From contig JARGNR010000048.1 in the NCBI GenBank assembly GCA_029212405.1, positions 10,499-47,859 of the forward strand: 37,361 bases of DNA, in the 5' to 3' direction. Positions 32,126 through 37,361 of the stretch are shown here, piece after piece. The position numbers were made by a program, and so were the translations under genes. The notes beneath the pieces are model-generated. The model ran no database searches. It saw only the letters and a list, made by a program, of their open reading frames with translations, and was not told where the DNA came from. This stretch comes from Saprospiraceae bacterium (GTDB lineage Bacteria > Bacteroidota > Bacteroidia > Chitinophagales > Saprospiraceae). How positions within the stretch are numbered: the stretch's first letter is position 1; the number at the start of each line of letters is the position of its first letter.

Positions 32126-34552
32126 CTAAAATTCTATGTTCATTCCTACCATAAAATGAATCCCGGCCTGTGGGTAAACAAAGTTTTCAGTTACTATAGA
32201 CTCACCTGTAGAATAACTATATGTATATCCATTACTTGAGTACTTAGCGTCCAATAAATTATAAATCATGCCATTGAACTTTATATTTCCAAGAAAACTC
32301 GGATCCCAATCATAAGAAACTCTCAAATTGGTGTACGAATAGGCAGGTAAACTTCTATCCTCATTTGAGGTATTGTCTAAAAATTGTTTTCCAACATACT
32401 TAGTTGACAACTCAAATTCAATCCCTTCTCTCAATCGATACATAAATGCATTCGCTGCGATCACAGAGGGTGAAAAAGATATATCTGTGTTTTCATATTC
32501 GTTTACTACATCACCAAAATCTTCTAGAAATGCATCCACTTTATTTCTGCTCAATGTTGCATTGATATTCCAAAATAGCTTTTTTGTTAACTCTGCTGAA
32601 AGAGACAGTTCCGTACCTATACGAGAACTTTTCCCTACATTCTGTTTTAAGAAGGCTCCAGAATCATTTACATCTCCAGTCAATACCAATTGATTGTCAT
32701 ACAGCATTACATAATTATTCCATTCCAAATTAAATCTATCCTTTTGCAGCCGATACCCTGCTTCAATATTGTATAGCGTTTCTGGAGTTGGTAAAGCATC
32801 CAAATTATCAATTAAATCTCCTCGAATGGGTTCTTTATTCGCAACGGCTAGAGATCCATATACATTCTGTTTTTCATTGATCAAGTAGGTCATTCCAATT
32901 TTGGGATTGAAAAATGAATAACTTAAATCCAAGTCCAACTGGGTCAAATCATTATCTGTACCCGAAATAATGTAGTCTATTTCTCTAATTTGGACATCCC
33001 CAAATAAATTAAAATTACCTACTCTATAATTTGCTTTGGCATAAGCATTAAAATCTGTTTTATCTCCTACTCCTTCATAGTATAAATTGGCCAAATTCAC
33101 ATCTGGAATGTTTTCTGCAGTGACAACATTTCCATAATGGTCTCCTTTATATTGCGACCAGGCACCTCCAATTTGAATATCTAGATTTGAACTGGGTTGA
33201 TACGCTGTATTGAGAATTGCCCCATAAAAATGATTGTCTAACCACCTTCTTCTTACCAGATCTCCATTATCAATTAAATCCCCACTCGCATCCAATACTT
33301 CTGGTAAATCATAATTTGCATATGATTCATCGGATTTAAATTCTTCAAAAAAACCAAAGCCTCTTGTATAATGAACACTTGTTTTAATCTGAAATTTTGA
33401 AACAGGAGAAAGACTATAATGCAGCTGATAATGATCTTGTTGGTAATCATCCACCTGGTTTTCGTACAAATAATAATTATATCTTCTGTCAGAATTGAAT
33501 AAATTTATTGAATCCGCCTGTGTATAAGACCATGAGTTCCGGTCATAGTGATTTTGTAATTCAGTTTCATCTCCCTCAACCAAAGACTCTGGTGCTCCCC
33601 ACCAAGATTGATAGGTTCGTTCCTTCCCTGAGAAAGCGATTAATCTTAAACTAGATTTCTCTCCAAGTCGTGCTGCTGAAAAATACCAAGATTTTAAATC
33701 TGAGGAGGCTCTATCAATGTACCCATCCGATTTTACAGTGGAATAGCGGCCATCTATGGAATACTTGTCATTTAGTAATCCTGTACCTAAATTTACAGAC
33801 AACTTTCTGGAATTAAAGCTTCCATAAGAAGTATTGACGTGTGCATATGGATTCTGGTACAATTTATTGGTATTCATGCTGATGGTTCCTCCGAAGGCAG
33901 CTGCTCCATTGGTTGAAGTTCCTACTCCTCTTTGAATTTGCAGGTTATCTACAGAAGTCATAAAATCTGGTAAGTCCACCCAAAAGACATTGTGCGATTC
34001 AGAATCATTTAAAGGGACTCCATTTATCGTCACATTTATGCTTGTTGGATCAGATCCTCGTATACGAATACCTGTATACCCTATTCCTGCTCCAGCATCA
34101 GATGTGACCACAGCGGAAGGGGTCCATCTTAATAAAAATGGAACATCTTGCCCTAAGTTTTCTTTCTCAAGGTCTTCTCGATCTAGATTTAAATAGGTGA
34201 ATACCCCTTCATCTTGAACTCTAGTTGCATTAATCTCTACACCATCCAGGTTGAGTAAACTCTCACCCAAATTGATATCCATCTTCAAATCACTGGTTAA
34301 GTTGATGACCTCTGTAAAAGAAGTGTATCCAACATACGAAGATTTTAAACGATATGTACCTTCAGGCACATTTTCAATTATAAAACCACCAGCATCATCT
34401 GTAATTGCAGCAAAATAGGTTTCTTCCAAAAATACTGTTGCTTGAGACAACGATTCATTGTTTCCATTTTTAACACTACCTGAAATGGTGTATTGCCCTT
34501 GTGCGATAAAGACGCCAAATACCACCATAATCCCTATTAAAAATTCTTTCAT
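32126..34552 (-). CDS. TonB-dependent outer-membrane receptor, predicted thiamine (or precursor) transporter
   Basis: An 808-residue receptor with a signal peptide (1-20), a carboxypeptidase-regulatory-like N-terminal domain (about 21-105, 'ISGSVKNGNNESLSQATVFL'), a plug domain (about 110-230, 'GYTGIRIRGSDPTSINVTIN' and 'VDNLQIQRGVGTSTNGAAAF'), and a 22-strand barrel region to the C-terminal Phe. It takes a substrate across the outer membrane using TonB energy. The receptor sequence does not reveal the substrate, but a TPP riboswitch in its leader points to thiamine, TPP or a precursor. No pnuT or thi gene is adjacent; the gene is transcribed alone and stops at a strong terminator. Confidence 0.93.
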   Translation of the reverse strand: MKEFLIGIMVVFGVFIAQGQYTISGSVKNGNNESLSQATVFLEETYFAAITDDAGGFIIENVPEGTYRLKSSYVGYTSFTEVINLTSDLKMDINLGESLLNLDGVEINATRVQDEGVFTYLNLDREDLEKENLGQDVPFLLRWTPSAVVTSDAGAGIGYTGIRIRGSDPTSINVTINGVPLNDSESHNVFWVDLPDFMTSVDNLQIQRGVGTSTNGAAAFGGTISMNTNKLYQNPYAHVNTSYGSFNSRKLSVNLGTGLLNDKYSIDGRYSTVKSDGYIDRASSDLKSWYFSAARLGEKSSLRLIAFSGKERTYQSWWGAPESLVEGDETELQNHYDRNSWSYTQADSINLFNSDRRYNYYLYENQVDDYQQDHYQLHYSLSPVSKFQIKTSVHYTRGFGFFEEFKSDESYANYDLPEVLDASGDLIDNGDLVRRRWLDNHFYGAILNTAYQPSSNLDIQIGGAWSQYKGDHYGNVVTAENIPDVNLANLYYEGVGDKTDFNAYAKANYRVGNFNLFGDVQIREIDYIISGTDNDLTQLDLDLSYSFFNPKIGMTYLINEKQNVYGSLAVANKEPIRGDLIDNLDALPTPETLYNIEAGYRLQKDRFNLEWNNYVMLYDNQLVLTGDVNDSGAFLKQNVGKSSRIGTELSLSAELTKKLFWNINATLSRNKVDAFLEDFGDVVNEYENTDISFSPSVIAANAFMYRLREGIEFELSTKYVGKQFLDNTSNEDRSLPAYSYTNLRVSYDWDPSFLGNIKFNGMIYNLLDAKYSSNGYTYSYSTGESIVTENFVYPQAGIHFMVGMNIEF

Positions 34553-34593
34553 AACTATGTTTTAGAATTAAGTAAATAGAGGGAGATTATCTA

Positions 34594-34614
34594 TGTACAT
34601 GTCAATCATGTACA
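34594..34614 (-). promoter_or_regulatory. Hairpin between TPP aptamer and start codon (candidate expression platform)
   Basis: TGTACATG and CATGTACA pair perfectly around a 5-base loop. Flanking CTATG/CATAG bases (34591-34619) extend the stem beyond a small bulge. There is no following T-run, so it may act on translation or RNA stability rather than as an intrinsic terminator. Confidence 0.5.
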
Positions 34615-34632
34615 GCATAGAAGAGTAAATTT

Positions 34633-34703
34633 TCCTTCTCAGCATTACCTGAGCAGGTTCTATGGGTTTAATCTCAGCCATTTAATTAAAATAGCACCCC
34701 GTT
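34633..34703 (-). ncRNA. TPP riboswitch (THI element)
   Basis: Read on the minus strand the leader contains the hallmarks of the TPP aptamer in order: GGGGTGC (34694-34700), a variable P3 stem, GGCTGAGAT, AAACCC, ATAGAACCTG, CAGGTAATGC and a closing TGAGAAGGA. The GGGT/ACCC and ACCTG/CAGGT helices can form. A TAnnTTTG promoter box lies nine bases upstream, and the gene start follows about 80 bases after the aptamer. It senses intracellular thiamine pyrophosphate and should switch the TonB receptor off when TPP is plentiful. Confidence 0.95.
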
Positions 34704-34711
34704 ATTGGTCG

Positions 34712-34719
34712 CAAAGGTA
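34712..34719 (-). promoter_or_regulatory. -7 box TACCTTTG driving the riboswitch-receptor transcript
   Basis: An exact TAnnTTTG match on the minus strand that places the transcript start right at the 5' end of the TPP aptamer. The -33 element is not clear. Confidence 0.6.
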
Positions 34720-34921
34720 ATTTTAATTTTAAAAAAGTATGATTTGATCTTAGGAAAATAGTCGAATTAATGAATTTTCTATTCCATTCGCAAAATCATC
34801 TTGACGAATTATTTGCAGTGCTTCACCGAATTTAGATTCTCATTCGTCGACAAAAGTGGAAATCAGCTCCTTTTTGACCGAAATTAGCTGTAAACAATTG
34901 ATAATCAGACAACCACATTTA

Positions 34922-34956
<35 letters not shown>

Positions 34957-34967
34957 AAACAACTACT

Positions 34968-35183
34968 ATGAGAAATTCAAATTATCAACCCATCGTGTAC
35001 AACAACGGAATTTATGGAATCAAATCTAGTTTAAGACATAGAATTCAAGAAAAAACAATGGAATGCCTTAATAGAAGGAGAGAATACAAAAGAACTAGAA
35101 AATACTCTAAAGCAGAGCTAATCATCAAATTAAGTCTAGTTATAAGTATCGTTTCATTGATCGCCGTAATCTGGATCAGTTAA
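34968..35183 (+). CDS. Small basic single-helix membrane protein
   Basis: A 71-residue protein starting at the first ATG after the TAAC repeat. The N-terminal 47 residues are rich in Arg, Lys, Tyr and Asn ('MECLNRRREYKRTRKYSKAE'). One hydrophobic helix closes it (about 49-70, 'IIKLSLVISIVSLIAVIWIS'). This topology suggests a tail-anchored inner-membrane protein with a nucleic-acid- or lipid-contacting cytoplasmic part. No family is recognised. Its last codons overlap those of the converging porin gene by 8 bases. It is probably real, given the clean start and composition, but support is limited to this. Confidence 0.55.
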   Translation: MRNSNYQPIVYNNGIYGIKSSLRHRIQEKTMECLNRRREYKRTRKYSKAELIIKLSLVISIVSLIAVIWIS

Positions 35184-37074
35184 ACAACAACCAACTTATA
35201 CCAAAGCGAAATTTAAAATCAAACTGAGGATAATTTACAACTTGAAACTGTACATTGTCCTCAAATAGATTAACTACATTTTCAAATCTTAGGAAGAATC
35301 TAAATTTATCAATCTTACCCGTCATATAAATATCCGTCATCGGATAGAACTCAAGGTTTTCACTTGATTGATAAAATCCCCCCACTACAGGATTAAAGGC
35401 GACTCCTTCATAAGTGGGTGTAAGCCTTACTTCTGCTCCAAGCCGAGCAAATAATGCGCGACTAAATAAATAACCTTGTATATGTACATTGTGCTTGCTA
35501 TGAAAAGTAGGAAGGTTATATATATTGTCATTAAATATTTGAAACAAAATGTAATTTTCCATTCCAAATTTGTGATACCTGAATTCATTTGCAAGGGATA
35601 AAGAAGTAGCTGAAAAAATATCATCTGCTTGTGAAGGATTGCCATCCATATCATAAAATATAGCATTGGTAATCAATGATTGATTGATTTTACCTCTCAA
35701 CTTTAATATTGGGATGGAAAATGATCCAAAGAAATCACTTCCAATGGGCTTTGAAAATGCGTTGTTCCAAAATTGTTCTCCGTTTATTACTAAACTTCTT
35801 TGAATCAAATTGGGTGTGTATCTAAAAAATCCAGCACCTCCATTCAATTCAATCCATTTCCCTAAATCGATATTTAAACTTCCTCTAGCAAGAAAATCTC
35901 CACCTGCATCTAGCAAACCCAATTTTGCTTCTGATGCAATAGACAATGATTTTGAAAATGGAACATCTCCTTTAAAGTCAATAAAGAAATTATCAAAACT
36001 CGATCCTATCCCTGTTTCATTAATGGAGTATCTGTCATACACAATTCCTCCTCTTATATTCAACCGCTTTCCATCCGATGCATAAGCAAAAAAAGCATTT
36101 CTTATTTTATTCACCCGATCATACATCCTTATTCCCCTGTCTTCAGTAATAAACTGTCGGTAGAAGGTGGCATCCTGTTCTGTGTCTACCTCATCATCTG
36201 TAAACTTATAATATCTTCTATCTAATGTAAAATCATACCTCAATAACAATTGAATATCACTTTGCACAGGCTTATTCAATTGGTAATAATTGATCAATGA
36301 ATACGTTTTCTGTTGATGGCGTGTTTGTCCATCCTCAATGGTTATCGGTATGTTCTCTCGATTCGCATATAAAGGGTTCGAAAATAATGTATCTATTAAT
36401 ATTCCTCCATTCTGTCCCTCTTCATTTACATTGGATACCATTGTTACAAAACCAGTATATCGATCATTGAATCCTTTGAAGCGAATAGAGGCTCCAAAAT
36501 TTGTGGTTTTAGTAAGTTGATTGGCATAGAACCCCCTTTGACGAATTCTTCGATAATTCAAACTTAAGCTGGTGTTATCACTAAAATCTCGAGTAAAATC
36601 AGATCGAATCACAAAATTTTGCTGTCCACCAACAGGTGAAAAGAACACGTTGGTTAAGGGTACATTATTCTCAAAAAACCGGAAATCTTCCAATGTATAG
36701 TTATACAAATCGTACTGATTGAAACCAGAATTAAAGCCGATATACGGATTGGATTCAAATCGCATATTTCGTGCAGCTGAACCTGCATTACCTAGGTTCA
36801 AATAATCGATATCTCTTCTTTTTGCTGGATCATATTGATGAAAGAAATCATCCAACGTACTGTCTTTAAAATCAAAATATGTTGTAATATCTGACAACAA
36901 GAAATACTTCAACTTTAAGGTATCTGGCAAAGTCGATCCCTGTTTGCTTTGAAGACTATCCGGAACGAAGGAAGGAGGACCAGAAGTATTCCTGTTTTGT
37001 GTAGTTCCTGATTGTAGTACACTACAAACCAAGATCAAACAAAACACCAACTTATACACAATTTTATAATCCAT
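35176..37074 (-). CDS. Putative outer-membrane porin (Porin_10-like)
   Basis: Read from ATG at 37074 (632 residues); the reading 9 bases upstream would use TTG. A signal peptide (1-26, 'LVFCLILVCSVLQSGTTQ') is followed by the segment 'LKLKYFLLSDITTYFDFKDS' and 'HQYDPAKRRDIDYLNLGNAG', typical of Bacteroidota putative porins. The rest is a string of beta strands with short turns, ending in 'RFGISWLLFN'. Such proteins sit in the outer membrane; substrate unknown. The gene converges on the small membrane protein with an 8-base overlap and no terminator between. Confidence 0.87.
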   Translation of the reverse strand: MDYKIVYKLVFCLILVCSVLQSGTTQNRNTSGPPSFVPDSLQSKQGSTLPDTLKLKYFLLSDITTYFDFKDSTLDDFFHQYDPAKRRDIDYLNLGNAGSAARNMRFESNPYIGFNSGFNQYDLYNYTLEDFRFFENNVPLTNVFFSPVGGQQNFVIRSDFTRDFSDNTSLSLNYRRIRQRGFYANQLTKTTNFGASIRFKGFNDRYTGFVTMVSNVNEEGQNGGILIDTLFSNPLYANRENIPITIEDGQTRHQQKTYSLINYYQLNKPVQSDIQLLLRYDFTLDRRYYKFTDDEVDTEQDATFYRQFITEDRGIRMYDRVNKIRNAFFAYASDGKRLNIRGGIVYDRYSINETGIGSSFDNFFIDFKGDVPFSKSLSIASEAKLGLLDAGGDFLARGSLNIDLGKWIELNGGAGFFRYTPNLIQRSLVINGEQFWNNAFSKPIGSDFFGSFSIPILKLRGKINQSLITNAIFYDMDGNPSQADDIFSATSLSLANEFRYHKFGMENYILFQIFNDNIYNLPTFHSKHNVHIQGYLFSRALFARLGAEVRLTPTYEGVAFNPVVGGFYQSSENLEFYPMTDIYMTGKIDKFRFFLRFENVVNLFEDNVQFQVVNYPQFDFKFRFGISWLLFN

Positions 37075-37361
37075 GAGCTGCAAAAATAGAAATCAATATC
37101 GATAACGCTTCAATAGAAAGCAATGCAAAATATAATTTCTATTTTATGAGTGCTTTAACGTATTGATTATAAATAATATATACCTCATTTCATCAATTTA
37201 CCTTTTTCTTAACCTACTTTTTGAGATCAGTCGCCCCCCCTTCATAAGACGTATAAATAATTTCCAACCATTACCACTAAACGGTTCATGTTTAGTCATC
37301 GTTAAATTTTCAAAAAGAGGCCCATTTTCCTCATTCCATTAGCGATTCAATCCTGCTTCTA
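37075..37361. other. Terminal region without a recognisable gene
   Basis: The last 287 bases are AT-rich and have no open frame of useful length. A run of seven C at 37234-37240 stands out in the composition. The promoter of the porin gene should be here, but I see no exact TAnnTTTG box in the right place. Confidence 0.5.

Noticed and set aside
34633-34703. Cobalamin riboswitch before the TonB receptor (BtuB-like)
   Set aside because: The motifs are those of the TPP element (GGGGTGC, CTGAGA, ACCTG); no B12-box is present.
37234-37240. Run of seven C near the window end as a functional site
   Set aside because: Single short homopolymer with no neighbouring gene or symmetry; only noted.

Overview
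The window looks like chromosomal DNA of a free-living, probably aquatic member of the Bacteroidota. The evidence is an AT-rich sequence, at least three proteins with a type IX secretion (T9SS) C-terminal sorting domain, a SusC/BtuB-type TonB receptor with an N-terminal carboxypeptidase-regulatory-like domain, a Porin_10-like porin, a topoisomerase I without C-terminal zinc fingers, start codons without Shine-Dalgarno sequences, and repeated TAnnTTTG promoter boxes of the Bacteroidota housekeeping sigma factor. Placement near the Saprospiria is only an impression. I see no rRNA, tRNA, CRISPR array, insertion sequence or phage gene.

Layout. 1-1.5 kb (+): the end of a T9SS-exported beta-propeller-like protein, a lipoprotein with a Cys-rich hydrophobic tail, and a small two-helix membrane protein. 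1.6-6.2 kb (-): DinB-like protein, hypothetical protein, Crp/Fnr-type regulator, lipoprotein, and an ABC exporter-type permease/ATPase pair whose permease carries a His-rich loop. 6.4-13.8 kb (+): Tricorn-type protease, DoxX-like membrane protein, topA and a GbsR/MarR-like regulator. 13.75-19.2 kb (-): gcvT, a HEAT-repeat/cyclophilin fusion lipoprotein, an exported DinB-like protein and a DEAD-box-family helicase with a DEVD motif II. 19.3-25.1 kb (-): a compact four-gene unit of lipoprotein, ECF sigma factor, membrane-spanning putative anti-sigma/beta-barrel protein and T9SS-secreted protein, closed by a terminator. 25.4-26.4 kb (+): an ArsM-like methyltransferase. 26.6-30.9 kb (-): a very large PKD-repeat metalloprotease. 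31.4-32.1 kb (+): a small outer-membrane-like protein behind a well-formed promoter with a direct repeat. 32.1-34.7 kb (-): a TonB-dependent receptor under a TPP riboswitch. 34.9-37.1 kb: a small basic membrane protein behind a TAAC microsatellite, and a Porin_10-like porin.

How the genes work together. Most of the window concerns the cell envelope and outside: secreted T9SS proteins, lipoproteins, an outer-membrane receptor and porins. The two strongest regulatory stories are the TPP riboswitch, which predicts that the TonB receptor takes up thiamine or a related compound, and the sigma/anti-sigma operon, which appears to link surface proteins to transcription. Housekeeping genes (topA, gcvT, helicase) are interspersed.

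Limits. Domain and family names are from recognition of motifs by eye; no database search or structure prediction was run. Several minus-strand reading frames can be extended upstream through TTG codons; where an ATG with a better signal peptide, leader or promoter lies inside, I placed the start there and say so.
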